A model generated the notes under the pieces. That model searched no databases and was not told the origin of the DNA. It saw only the letters and a list, made by a program, of their open reading frames with translations. From an uncultured Pelagibacteraceae bacterium (GTDB taxonomy: Bacteria; Pseudomonadota; Alphaproteobacteria; Pelagibacterales; Pelagibacteraceae), in the NCBI GenBank assembly GCA_902558835.1, contig CACEFK010000001.1:114945-178944 (forward strand): a DNA stretch of 64,000 nucleotides, read 5' to 3'. Positions 49,330 to 58,432 of this stretch are shown here, piece after piece; the stretch's first letter is position 1, and each line of letters opens with the position of its first letter. The translations under genes and the position numbers were made by a program.

Positions 49330-50069
49330 TGAACAGATACCAAATACTTATTGAGTATGTAGGGACAAATTTTAGAGGATGGCAAATTCAAAAAAAAGGG
49401 CCAACTATTCAAGGATTAATCCAAGAAAAATTATCAAAGTTATTAAAAGAAAAAATTGTTTTATATGGTCAAGGAAGAACTGATGCTGGGGTTCATGCAT
49501 TTGAGCAATCTGCACACTTTGATTGCAAAAATAAAATAATTGATACAATTAAATTTTTAAAATCTATAAATCATTTTTTAAATTTAAAAGATATTGCAAT
49601 TAAAAATATTAAAAAAAGAAACAATAAATTTCATGCTAGATTTTCAGCAAAACAAAGAATTTATAAATACTTTATTTTTAATCAAATAAGCCAACCCATA
49701 ATTGAAAAAAATAGAGCATGGCATGTTCGTAAGTCTTTAAATTTAGAATTAATGAAAAAGGGTGCAAAAAAGTTATTAGGAACTCATGATTATTCAACTT
49801 TTAGATCATCAAGTTGTCACGCTAAAAGTCCAATTAAAACTATAAAATCAATAAATATTAAAGCTTCAAAAAACAAAATTGAATTTCAATTTAGTTCTCA
49901 ATCTTTTTTACAACATCAGGTCAGATCTATGGTTGGTTGTTTAAAATATTTGGGGGAAAAGAAATGGGATTTAAAAACTTTTGAAAAGATATTTAAGTCA
50001 AAAAAAAGAACACTGTGTGCTCCTCCAGCACCACCTAGTGGTTTATTTTTATTTAGAGTTCTTTATTAA
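49329..50069 (+). CDS. truA: tRNA pseudouridine(38-40) synthase
   Basis: 246 residues with the catalytic aspartate in GQGRTDAGVHAFEQ, and FLQHQVRSMVGCLKYLG near the C-terminus. Modifies uridines 38-40 of the anticodon arm. Its 3' end overlaps the convergent SET gene by 21 bp. Confidence 0.96.
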   Translation: MNRYQILIEYVGTNFRGWQIQKKGPTIQGLIQEKLSKLLKEKIVLYGQGRTDAGVHAFEQSAHFDCKNKIIDTIKFLKSINHFLNLKDIAIKNIKKRNNKFHARFSAKQRIYKYFIFNQISQPIIEKNRAWHVRKSLNLELMKKGAKKLLGTHDYSTFRSSSCHAKSPIKTIKSINIKASKNKIEFQFSSQSFLQHQVRSMVGCLKYLGEKKWDLKTFEKIFKSKKRTLCAPPAPPSGLFLFRVLY

Positions 50070-50540
50070 TTTATTTTTATTGCTCATAGCAAACTTTTTA
50101 TTTATTCGCCATCTAGACTCAGCTCTTACAATATATCCACAACAGTTTTTTGATTTACATTTACAAGGAAATTGTTTGTAGTTTTCATCATAACCAAATC
50201 CATAATCACAGGTAAACTCCTCACCTTTTTTAATATCTTTGATTGCTTTGACCCAAATTTTCAATCCCTTTCCATCGTAATCACAATTATTATCACAAGA
50301 GTGGTTTATTAAACCTGCGGTATTCCATGGAAAATCACCATCTAGATCGTATCTTTTATTTATTGTGAATAAATATATTGGTTTACTATTATCGTACTTA
50401 TCTGAATCTTGTGTTTGTTTTTTTGTTATAAGTTTTCCGACATAGTCAATTATTTTGGTTCCCTCTTTAATGTCACGAGTTGCATAAAGTCCTCTACCTT
50501 TATTATCAATTCCAGACTTTTTTATTTTATATAATTTCAT
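50049..50540 (-). CDS. SET-domain protein lysine methyltransferase
   Basis: 163 residues forming a complete small SET domain: RGLYATRDIKEGTKIIDYVG (about 16-35), the SAM/knot motif NHSC at 79-82, GEEFTCDYGF at 106-115, and a post-SET cysteine cluster CKCKSKNCC at 126-134 that would bind zinc with the SET cysteine. SET enzymes methylate protein lysines, most famously histone tails. The bacterial target here is unknown. It is the last gene of an apparent dapD-dapE-deacetylase-SET run, 33 bp after the deacetylase stop. No signal peptide. Confidence 0.9.
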   Translation of the reverse strand: MKLYKIKKSGIDNKGRGLYATRDIKEGTKIIDYVGKLITKKQTQDSDKYDNSKPIYLFTINKRYDLDGDFPWNTAGLINHSCDNNCDYDGKGLKIWVKAIKDIKKGEEFTCDYGFGYDENYKQFPCKCKSKNCCGYIVRAESRWRINKKFAMSNKNKLIKNSK

Positions 50541-50573
50541 GAAGATTTTTATTTAGAGTTTTCTAAAGAATTA

Positions 50574-51504
50574 TCAATTAAATTCTAAAAGAGCATCAAC
50601 ATGTCTTTTAGTGCTGTCTCGAAGTGCTTTTAGGTCATAACCGCCCTCTAAAATTGAAACAACTTTTCCATTACAAAATTTTTTAGAAGTCTCTAATATT
50701 CTTTTGGTAATAGTAAAATAATCCTCTGTTTTTAAATTAAATTGAGCGAGAGGGTCATCTTCATGGGCGTCAAAACCAGCGCTAATCAATATAAACTCTG
50801 GTCTAAACTCTTCTAATTTTTTTAATACACGGTCAAATACATTTAAATATTCTTCTGAACTTATCCCAGCCGGCAAAGGTATATTAAAGATATTGTTAAA
50901 CTTGCCTCTTTCTTGCTCTGAACCAGTTCCTGGGTAATAAGGATATTGGTGGGTTGATATAAAAAGAACATTTTGATTTTCATAAAATATATCCTGTGTT
51001 CCATTACCGTGATGTACATCAAAATCTACTATTGCAACTTTTTTATATTTATATTTTTTCAACAAATAATTTGCACCAATACTCACTGAATTTAAAATGC
51101 AAAAACCAGCAGCCTTATTTTGTGAACTATGATGTCCAGGAGGTCGAACACTACAGAATGCATTTCTAAATTCTTTTTTTTCTACTCCATCAATTGCAGC
51201 AATTATTGATCCAACTGCATCAAAAGTTGCATCTTTGCTTCCAGGTGAAATGATTGTATCACCATCAAGTGAAGAAAAACCTTTTTTTTGGGAAAGAACT
51301 TTTTACTAAATTTAAATAATTATTTTCATGTGTGGTTAATAGAATATCATCTGAAACTTTAGATGGTTTCTTCCATATGAGATTTTTATAATTCAGTTTT
51401 TTAAAATTTTCTACTATGACTGATACCCTTGCTATTTGTTCTGGATGCCCAGGACCTGTATCATGATTTTGAGATGTACCTGATGTAATTAAACCAGTTT
51501 TCAC
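50574..51504 (-). pseudogene. HDAC-superfamily deacetylase, frameshifted at an A8 run
   Basis: Starts with GTG at 51504 (overlapping the dapE TGA as GTGA): MKTGLITSGTSQNHDTGPGH is the HDAC N-terminus. The frame breaks at a run of eight A (minus strand, plus-strand T at 51282-51289). Removing one A restores a single 309-residue protein with RPPGHHSSQNKAAGFC, DFDVHHGNGTQ and ISAGFDAHEDDPLA, i.e. all catalytic His/Asp and zinc ligands of the class II HDAC/acetoin-utilisation/acetylpolyamine amidohydrolase family. Everything after the break is well conserved and has no other lesion, so the break is either recent, a sequencing error in a homopolymer, or bridged by slippage. Without bridging, the first frame makes only a 79-residue fragment. 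Confidence 0.85.
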
Positions 51505-52658
51505 TTAAAGTAATTATCTAAGATTTTAGTATAAACTAAAGTTAATCTTTTTAAATCAGATAAGGATACGCATTCTCCTACCTTATGCATAGTTTTTCCC
51601 ACTAATCCAAATTCTAAACATGGAGCTATTTTTCTTATGAATCTAGCATCTGACGTGCCACCAGTTGTTGATAATTTTGGTTTAATTTTAGTAACTTTTT
51701 TAATTGTATTTTGAATCATAAATGTAGTTTTGTTAGGTTTAGTTAAAAAAGCCTCACCAGAAACACTATATTCAATTTTATATTTTGATTTATTTTTATT
51801 ACAAATTTGTTTAATTATTTTGTTTATTTTATTCTTTAATTTGTAAGATGTATGTTTGTTATTAAATCTAATATTAAAAGAAGCACTAGCTAATCCTGGA
51901 ATTACATTATCAGCTGAATTATCAATATTAATTTTTGTTATTTCCAAATTTGTAGGTTGAAAATCCTTTGTACCTTTATCAAATTTAATTTCTTTTAACT
52001 CTTTTAGTATTCGAACTAAAGCTGTTGACGGATTGTTAGCTCTATTTGGGTAAGCTACATGACCTTGAATACCAATGACAGACAATTTTCCAGTCATACT
52101 ACCTCTTCGACCAATTTTTATCATTTCTCCTAATTTATTTGGATTTGTAGGTTCTCCTACTAAACAAAAATCTATTTTTTCTTTTCTTTTTCTCAAATAC
52201 TCAACAACTTTTTTTGTTCCATTAATTGCAATTCCTTCTTCGTCCCCAGTAATTAGAAGGCTAATAGACCCATCAAATTTTTTATTTATTTTAGAAAAAT
52301 TACTTACCGCAGTAACAAATGCAGCTATTGAGCTTTTCATATCATTTGCACCTCTTCCAATTAGATATCCTTTCTTAACAGCAGGTTTGAATGGATTAAC
52401 AGTCCAATCATTCAAATTACCAGGTGGTACTACATCTAAATGACCTGCATAACAAAAATTTGGACTTGCAGTACCAAGTCTTGCGTAAAGATTTTTTACA
52501 GGATAACTATTTTTATCTTTAAACTTGAGAATTTTAGTTTTAAAGCCGATTTTTTTTAATTTTTTTTCTAAAAATTTAATAACACCGGCATCAGTTTTTG
52601 TAACAGATGGAAACCTAATTAGCTCTTTAGCTAATTGTAATTCATTTATTGTTGGCAT
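51501..52658 (-). CDS. dapE: Succinyl-diaminopimelate desuccinylase
   Basis: 385 residues, M20 peptidase family. AGHLDVVPPG and GDEEG hold the dinuclear zinc ligands and catalytic glutamate, GEPT follows, and TTGGTSDARF with MHKVGECVS closes the active site. Makes LL-diaminopimelate for lysine and peptidoglycan. Lies 1 bp after dapD. Confidence 0.95.
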   Translation of the reverse strand: MPTINELQLAKELIRFPSVTKTDAGVIKFLEKKLKKIGFKTKILKFKDKNSYPVKNLYARLGTASPNFCYAGHLDVVPPGNLNDWTVNPFKPAVKKGYLIGRGANDMKSSIAAFVTAVSNFSKINKKFDGSISLLITGDEEGIAINGTKKVVEYLRKRKEKIDFCLVGEPTNPNKLGEMIKIGRRGSMTGKLSVIGIQGHVAYPNRANNPSTALVRILKELKEIKFDKGTKDFQPTNLEITKINIDNSADNVIPGLASASFNIRFNNKHTSYKLKNKINKIIKQICNKNKSKYKIEYSVSGEAFLTKPNKTTFMIQNTIKKVTKIKPKLSTTGGTSDARFIRKIAPCLEFGLVGKTMHKVGECVSLSDLKRLTLVYTKILDNYFK

Positions 52659-52659
52659 T

Positions 52660-53487
52660 TTAATCTCTTAAAAGATCGTTAACTGATGTTTTAGATCTTG
52701 TTTTTTCATCAACTTGTTTAATTATTACTGCACAATACAAAGATGGTGCTTGTGGATTGTTTTTATCTGGCAAGGATCCTGGAACTACCACTGAATAAGG
52801 TGGTATTTTTCCATAAGTTATTTCACCGGTTTTTCTATTCACAATTTTTGTTGATTGTCCAATATACATTCCCATACTTAGAACAGAGCCTTCTCCAACT
52901 ATTACACCTTCTACTACTTCAGACATTGCTCCTAAGAAAACATTATCTTCAATAATTGTTGGTAATGCTTGAGCAGGTTCTAATACACCTCCAACACCAG
53001 TACCAGCCGAGATATGACAATTTTTTCCAATCTGACAACAACTTCCTGCACGACTAAATGTATCCATCATTGTTCCTTCATCAATATATGCACCAATATT
53101 TACATAACATGGCATCAAAACCGCATTCTTTCCTACAAAAGATCCTTTTCTTACTGGTGAATTAGGCACCATTCTAAAACCAGCTTTTTCATGATCTTCT
53201 TTTGTCCATCCAGCTGTTTTTCCTTTAAGTAAATGAGCTTTGTCATACCAGCTACTGTATGGACCAGTTAAATTTTCCATTGGATACATTCTAAAGCTTA
53301 ACATGATAGCTTTTTTTAGATGCTGATGAGTAACCCATTCGCCATTTATCTTTTCAGCTACTCTTGCTTTTCCGCTGTCTAAATCATCAATAATTTGATC
53401 AACAGCATCCTTTAAAGATTTATCTGAATTTTGGCTTACTTGGTCTTTATTTTCCCAAGCTTCATTTATAATTTTTTCAATACTCAT
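52660..53487 (-). CDS. dapD: Tetrahydrodipicolinate N-succinyltransferase
   Basis: 275 residues: helical N-terminus, then a left-handed beta-helix of hexapeptide repeats (GTMMDTFSRAGSCCQIGKNC, followed by HISAGTGVGG and EDNVFLGAMSEVVEG). Succinylates tetrahydrodipicolinate, the step before DapC and DapE. Full length; 4 bp after the HAD gene. Confidence 0.96.
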   Translation of the reverse strand: MSIEKIINEAWENKDQVSQNSDKSLKDAVDQIIDDLDSGKARVAEKINGEWVTHQHLKKAIMLSFRMYPMENLTGPYSSWYDKAHLLKGKTAGWTKEDHEKAGFRMVPNSPVRKGSFVGKNAVLMPCYVNIGAYIDEGTMMDTFSRAGSCCQIGKNCHISAGTGVGGVLEPAQALPTIIEDNVFLGAMSEVVEGVIVGEGSVLSMGMYIGQSTKIVNRKTGEITYGKIPPYSVVVPGSLPDKNNPQAPSLYCAVIIKQVDEKTRSKTSVNDLLRD

Positions 53488-53491
53488 AATT

Positions 53492-54163
53492 TTATGAGTT
53501 TTTTAATAACCTTATTTCTTTTAAAAATAAAGAAAGATTTTCTATTTTGTAATCAATATATTCTTTATCAGACTCTTTTTTTCCCCAGTATTCATTATTG
53601 ATTAACCAAGCCGTTTTTGCTCCTCTTTCTTTTCCAATTGATAAGTTTTTTGCAATATCTTCAATGTAAAGAGTCTCAGTTGGATCGATTTGAAATTTTT
53701 TAATCATAAGATCAAAAGCTTTTGCTTCAGGTTTTGGACTGTACTCGGCATCAACAATATCAAATACACCGTCAAATTGATCATCAATTCCTAAGTGAGT
53801 AGTGATATTTTTAACATGTTCTTTGCTACCATTTGTAAACACAAATTTGTTTAGATTAATATTTTCAAGCTCATTCCTTAAAGCAGTATCTTTTTCTAAA
53901 AAATCTAAATTAATATCATGCACGTAGTCTAAAAATTCTCTTGGAGGTATATCGTGATGTATCATTAAACCATTAAGACTAGTGTTATATTTATGAAAAT
54001 AATTTGTTTGTAATTCTTTTGCCTCTTTTAAATCTACATTTAATTTATTCGAAATATATTGAGTCATTTTTTTACTTACTTGACCAAATACTCCTTCAAG
54101 ATCACTGTAGAGTACCCCATCACAATCAAATAATATGTTTTTAATATTCTTTAACTCTTTCAT
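53492..54163 (-). CDS. HAD-family phosphatase, pyrimidine 5'-nucleotidase-like
   Basis: 223 residues. Motif I is LFDCDGVLYSD, motif II FTNGSKEH, and the acidic motif IV is YIEDIAKNLS. The cap insertion of about 80 residues fits the SDT1/pyrimidine-5'-nucleotidase subgroup. This gene sits between argB and dapD in many alphaproteobacteria. It overlaps argB by 4 bp. Natural substrate not certain. Confidence 0.85.
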   Translation of the reverse strand: MKELKNIKNILFDCDGVLYSDLEGVFGQVSKKMTQYISNKLNVDLKEAKELQTNYFHKYNTSLNGLMIHHDIPPREFLDYVHDINLDFLEKDTALRNELENINLNKFVFTNGSKEHVKNITTHLGIDDQFDGVFDIVDAEYSPKPEAKAFDLMIKKFQIDPTETLYIEDIAKNLSIGKERGAKTAWLINNEYWGKKESDKEYIDYKIENLSLFLKEIRLLKNS

Positions 54164-55008
54164 TGTCTTATTAGGGTCCCAGAGCCCTTGTCAGAGAATA
54201 TTTCCCATAAACACGAATGTGGCTTTGTGCCATTGATTATACCAACTGCTGTTACACCATTATTTACGGCGTTTAAGCATGCGTTTATTTTAGGTATCAT
54301 ACCTTCTGTAATAGTTTCATCTTTAATCATCTCAAGAACCTCAGATGAAGAAATTTCCTCTATTAATTTCTTATTTTTATCTAAAACACCATCAACATTC
54401 GTCATTAATAATAATCTTCTAGATTTTAAAGATTTTGCAATAGCCATCGCAGCTGTATCACCATTAATATTATATGTTTGGTTTTCTTTACCTAATCCTA
54501 ATGGAGAAATTATAGGAATTTTATTTTGATTAATTATATTTAATATTTGTTCATTATTAATCTCATTTGGTATTCCTACAAATCCTAGCTCTTCTGCTTC
54601 TGGTATAGTTTTTATAACATTATTATTTTTTGTATGAATAGAGATTGCCTCTGTGCCTTTGTCTTTTAAAGAATTAACAATGTCATTATTAAAATCAATC
54701 AAAACAGATTCAACAATATTAATTATATTTTTGTCAGTTACTCTTAGTCCTCTTATAAATTTTGATTGAATATTTGATTTTTCTAGCTCTCTTTTAATTC
54801 TAGGTCCACCACCATGAATTACCACAGTTGCAAGGCCTAATTTATTTAAAACATTAAGATCAGTTATAAAATTATTAAATACGTTTCTATCAATTAAAAC
54901 ATTTCCACCGTATTTAATTACTATTAAATCATTTTTATATTTTTCAATATATTTGGTTACTTCATTAATTGGTGGCCCATCTTTAGGTAATATCTTTTCA
55001 AGGTCCAT
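54160..55008 (-). CDS. argB: Acetylglutamate kinase
   Basis: 282 residues. KYGGNVLID binds ATP, VIHGGGPRIKRELEK binds N-acetylglutamate, and NVDGVLDKNK closes the fold; GMIPKINACLNAV is the regulatory/active-site region. Second step of arginine synthesis. In other alphaproteobacteria the GTPase yihA/engB often lies between yidC and argB; it is absent here, and only 14 bp separate the two. Confidence 0.95.
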   Translation of the reverse strand: MDLEKILPKDGPPINEVTKYIEKYKNDLIVIKYGGNVLIDRNVFNNFITDLNVLNKLGLATVVIHGGGPRIKRELEKSNIQSKFIRGLRVTDKNIINIVESVLIDFNNDIVNSLKDKGTEAISIHTKNNNVIKTIPEAEELGFVGIPNEINNEQILNIINQNKIPIISPLGLGKENQTYNINGDTAAMAIAKSLKSRRLLLMTNVDGVLDKNKKLIEEISSSEVLEMIKDETITEGMIPKINACLNAVNNGVTAVGIINGTKPHSCLWEIFSDKGSGTLIRQ

Positions 55009-55022
55009 TTATTATTTTTTAA

Positions 55023-56702
55023 TTAGGTTACAGTTTTAACTGTTGTACGTTTCATTATTACAACCTGCTGAGCCATTGTTAAAATGTTATTAACTGTCCA
55101 ATAAATTACTAGCCCACTTGGGAATGGTGCAAGAATTACTGTTAAAAATAAAGGGAAGAACATAAATATTTTTGCTTGCATTGGATCTGTTGGAGCGGGA
55201 TTTAACTTTTGTTGCACCCACATTGATACCCCCATAGCAACTGGCCATGCTCCAATTACAAGGAAAGAAGGCACGTCATAAGGAAACAATCCAAATAGAT
55301 TAAATATAGAAGTAGGATCCTTAGCACTTAAATCTTGGATCCAACCATAAAAAGGCATATGACGCATTTCTATCGTTACAAATAAAACTTTATACAAAGC
55401 AAAAAATACTGGTATTTGAATCAGAATTGGCAAACATCCAGACATGGGATTTACTTTTTCCTTCTTGTAAAGAGCCATCATTGCTTGTTGCAATTTCATC
55501 TTGTCATCTTTGTGTACTTCTTTAAGTCTTGCCATCTCAGGCTGAAGAGCTTTCATTTTAGCCATGCTTCTGAATGAAAAATTAGCAAGTGGAAAAAATG
55601 CTACACGAATACAAACGGTAACAGCAATAATTGCTAATCCATAATTACCAAATATTTTAAAGAAATATTCTAAAGCAGTAAACAAAGGACGTGTTAAAAA
55701 GTATAAGAATCCCCAATCAATCGTAAGATCAAATTTATCAATTTTTAATGATTCTGCGTACCCATCAATTACATCAACTCTTTTTGCAGCTACTATTACT
55801 TGCAAGTTTTCTTCTATAGAGGAGTTTCCAGTTAACTCTAATGGTTCTGTTGTAACAAAGTTAATTCTGTACTTGTTTTTGTAATCCATCGTAGTTTTAA
55901 ATTCTTTTTCTCTTGGTGGAATTAGAGTTGATATGTAATATTTATCTCCTAGACCTAACCATCCTTTTTGGGCAGTTCTTGAAAATTTTTTCTCTTCAAT
56001 ATCGTCATAATCTTCCTCAACTAATTCTTCATCTAATGTAGCAATAGGACCTTCATGAAGAATGTAAAAATCGGTTAAACCTTCTGGGATTTGATTTCTT
56101 ATAATTTGTCCATAAGAATAAAAGTCATAGTTTTTATCAGTAGAATTTATAACTCTTTGTTTTATTGTGAATAAAAATTTATCATCTAATGCAATTTCTT
56201 TTTCAAAAGTGATCCCTTGATCATTAGTCCAACTTAGTTTTATAGGAGATTGATCAGTTAATTTATTATTTCCAGAAACTGACCAAATTGAATCTGCATT
56301 TGGAATATCGATATTTTTATCAGTAGTTATAAAACCACTTTCTACTATATAGCCTTCTTTAGAGCTTCGTGGCGCAAGAAATTTTACTTTTTCATCGCTT
56401 TCTAGACTAACATTATATTCTTTGAAAGTTAGATCGTCTATTGCGGCCCCCTTTAATGAAATAGATCCAACAATACTTTGGTTCTCAAATTGAATTCTTT
56501 CACTTTGTTGTAGCGCTTCTTCTCGTGAAATTTCAGTTACATTTTCTTTTTGATCAAGACTAGGTGCATCTGAATTCTGTTCAGTCTTAGTTTTTTCAGT
56601 TAAATTTTCTTTCGTTACAGGAGGTGGTGCAAAAAATAGCGAGTATAATATAATTACAGCAGCTGATAAACTTATGGCAGCAATTATATTTCTAGTTTCC
56701 AT
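55023..56702 (-). CDS. yidC: Membrane protein insertase YidC
   Basis: 559 residues: N-terminal membrane anchor, a large periplasmic domain (about 60-340), then five core helices with NPMSGCLPILIQIPVFFALY and WPVAMGVSMWVQQKLNP. Inserts and folds inner-membrane proteins, alone or with Sec. It overlaps yidD by 1 bp. Confidence 0.97.
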   Translation of the reverse strand: METRNIIAAISLSAAVIILYSLFFAPPPVTKENLTEKTKTEQNSDAPSLDQKENVTEISREEALQQSERIQFENQSIVGSISLKGAAIDDLTFKEYNVSLESDEKVKFLAPRSSKEGYIVESGFITTDKNIDIPNADSIWSVSGNNKLTDQSPIKLSWTNDQGITFEKEIALDDKFLFTIKQRVINSTDKNYDFYSYGQIIRNQIPEGLTDFYILHEGPIATLDEELVEEDYDDIEEKKFSRTAQKGWLGLGDKYYISTLIPPREKEFKTTMDYKNKYRINFVTTEPLELTGNSSIEENLQVIVAAKRVDVIDGYAESLKIDKFDLTIDWGFLYFLTRPLFTALEYFFKIFGNYGLAIIAVTVCIRVAFFPLANFSFRSMAKMKALQPEMARLKEVHKDDKMKLQQAMMALYKKEKVNPMSGCLPILIQIPVFFALYKVLFVTIEMRHMPFYGWIQDLSAKDPTSIFNLFGLFPYDVPSFLVIGAWPVAMGVSMWVQQKLNPAPTDPMQAKIFMFFPLFLTVILAPFPSGLVIYWTVNNILTMAQQVVIMKRTTVKTVT

Positions 56703-56953
56703 TATTTATGATCCTTCATTTTTTTTTTAACCGGATCAAACCCTTCGCCACCCCCTAAAAATTTTATTGGATGGCAGGATAAAATTCTTTTTATACTAAT
56801 TAACAAACCTTTAAAAAAACCGTATTCTTTTAAAGCATCTATGCTGTATTCAGAACATGTGGGTAAATATCTACAAGAATGACCCAATAATGGACTAATC
56901 AAATATTTATAGGCCTTGATAAATTTAATTGAAATTAAAGTAAATATATTCAT
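56702..56953 (-). CDS. yidD: Membrane protein insertion efficiency factor YidD
   Basis: 83 residues: an amphipathic N-terminus, then [14 protein letters not shown] and the [19 protein letters not shown] end, the three-cysteine YidD signature. Small peripheral inner-membrane protein acting with YidC. Overlaps rnpA by 1 bp and yidC by 1 bp. Confidence 0.97.
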   Translation of the reverse strand: MNIFTLISIKFIKAYKYLISPLLGHSCRYLPTCSEYSIDALKEYGFFKGLLISIKRILSCHPIKFLGGGEGFDPVKKKMKDHK

Positions 56954-57294
56954 TATTTTATTTTTGCAAAATCTTGAAAAAGAGTTTCTTTTATAATTTT
57001 GTATTCATTATTTAGCATAGAAGACTTGGCTATAACAAGAAATGAATAATCAAAGTTTATCTTTATTTTTTTAACTGCTTCATTCATGATGTTTCTTAAT
57101 CTTCTTTTAATTTTATTTCTCTTCACTGCATTACCAATTTTTTTTTTAGTCACAAAACTGATATTTAGTCTTTTTTTATCTTTATTAAGTAATTTTCCAA
57201 AAAAAATACTTACGTATTTATTGGTAATCTTTTTTTGTTTAAGTAAATTTTTAAATTCTTCGTTTTTTGAAAGAGCAAGTATTTTGCTTTTCAT
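56953..57294 (-). CDS. rnpA: Ribonuclease P protein component
   Basis: 113 residues. The RNR motif region [19 protein letters not shown] is clear. Binds RNase P RNA to process tRNA 5' ends. It lies 4 bp after rpmH, as in most bacteria; the RNA subunit is not in the window. Confidence 0.95.
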   Translation of the reverse strand: MKSKILALSKNEEFKNLLKQKKITNKYVSIFFGKLLNKDKKRLNISFVTKKKIGNAVKRNKIKRRLRNIMNEAVKKIKINFDYSFLVIAKSSMLNNEYKIIKETLFQDFAKIK

Positions 57295-57298
57295 TATT

Positions 57299-57439
57299 CT
57301 ATACAGAAACAGTTAGTGATTTTCTTCCTCTTGCTCTTCTTCTAGCCAAAAGCTTTTTACCACCTTTAGTTTTCATTTTTGAACGAAAGCCGTGTTTTCG
57401 AGCTCTTTTTTTATTTGAGGGTTGATAAGTTCTTTTCAT
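57299..57439 (-). CDS. rpmH: 50S ribosomal protein L34
   Basis: 46 residues, [20 protein letters not shown] then the conserved [19 protein letters not shown] and SLTVSV end. Too short for a default ORF search but unmistakable. First gene of rpmH-rnpA-yidD-yidC; a 96-bp gap with the promoter separates it from the divergent TVP38 gene. Confidence 0.97.
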   Translation of the reverse strand: MKRTYQPSNKKRARKHGFRSKMKTKGGKKLLARRRARGRKSLTVSV

Positions 57440-57535
57440 AATTAGATTTGATATAGTTTTTTATAATTTTGCCCCTTTATATTAGTAATAATTAAAATAG
57501 CAAATAGAAGATTAAGCATTAAAATAAGAATAATC

Positions 57536-58255
57536 ATGGAAAATACAAAAAAAATTAAATTATTTATTGGGTTATCTTATCTATTAATTATTTGCTCGTT
57601 TTTGTATTTTTTTTTTTCGAATTTTAGTCTTTCAGAAATTACATCCTATGATTTCATAAGAAATAACCGTTCTTATTTTATTGAACTTAAAAATTCAAAC
57701 TTATTTTTAATTGCTATAATTTTTTTGATATTTATCATTTTTTGGACATTTCCACTATTAGGTTTTGGTAGTCCAGTAGTTTTAATTGGTGGATTTATGT
57801 TTGGAAAATGGATCGGAACAATTTTATGTATTCTTGGTTTAAGTGTTGGAGCGACATTTTTATATTTATTTGGAAATTATTTTTTAAAAGATTTAATTAG
57901 AGAAAAATTTCTAAATAAATTTCAAAACTTAGAAATAAAATTTAAAAAATCTGAATTTATTTATTTATTAATTTATCGTTGTGTTGGGGGAGTCCCTTGG
58001 CAGGTACAATGCTTGTTACCAATTTTATTTAATGTTAAATTAAAAAATTATTTTTTTTCAACACTTTTTGGTACTGTACCAAGTGTTTTTATTATTACTT
58101 CAATAGGAAGTGGGTTAGAAAAAATTATAGATCAAAACATAGCAGCTCCTGGTATAACAGATGTTATTTTTTCGCCTGATATATATATTCCAATTTTAGC
58201 TTTTTTTGTTTTGATTATAGTCACAATTGTTTTAAGGAAATTTTTTTATAAATAA
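57536..58255 (+). CDS. TVP38/TMEM64-family membrane protein
   Basis: 239 residues with about five or six hydrophobic segments. FGSPVVLIGGFMFGKWIGTI and YRCVGGVPWQVQCLLPILFN, the latter the conserved R-x(3)-P region, place it in the SNARE-associated/DedA superfamily, TVP38 subgroup. It differs from the YqaA-like gene at the left edge. Function uncertain; members are linked to lipid scrambling or envelope stress. Its stop lies 3 bp from the convergent tRNA-Thr. Confidence 0.85.
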   Translation: MENTKKIKLFIGLSYLLIICSFLYFFFSNFSLSEITSYDFIRNNRSYFIELKNSNLFLIAIIFLIFIIFWTFPLLGFGSPVVLIGGFMFGKWIGTILCILGLSVGATFLYLFGNYFLKDLIREKFLNKFQNLEIKFKKSEFIYLLIYRCVGGVPWQVQCLLPILFNVKLKNYFFSTLFGTVPSVFIITSIGSGLEKIIDQNIAAPGITDVIFSPDIYIPILAFFVLIIVTIVLRKFFYK

Positions 58256-58258
58256 TTA

Positions 58259-58332
58259 TGGTGCTCCCACCCTGTACTGACCAGGGAACTAGTCATTACC
58301 AATGACTTGTTATACCATTTAACTATAGGAGC
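58259..58332 (-). tRNA. tRNA-Thr(GGT) with non-canonical T-loop
   Basis: 74 nt on the minus strand. The acceptor stem GCTCCTA pairs with TGGGAGC, followed by A and encoded CCA. D-stem GTTA/TAAC has GG in the loop. The anticodon stem AGTCA/TGACT encloses TTGGTAA, giving GGT. The T-stem CCCTG/CAGGG encloses GTCAGTA instead of the TTCRANY consensus, so positions 54 and 58 are both G. All stems are intact, so it is not decayed. Confidence 0.85.
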
Positions 58333-58432
58333 TTAGAGACAAATTGTATTTTATTGATAATAAAGCATTTTTTTCAAATTATTGCCTTAATTTTTTGATG
58401 AATATGATTTATATCTACTTTAGGAAAATGTT

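Noticed and set aside
51282..51289. Programmed -1 ribosomal frameshift at the A-run of the deacetylase
   Set aside because: The downstream frame needs +1 or -2, so the classic A-AAA-AAG -1 shift would not restore the protein.
58259..58332. Piece of a split tmRNA instead of tRNA-Thr
   Set aside because: A full D-arm and anticodon arm are present and there is no tag-coding segment or mRNA-like domain nearby.
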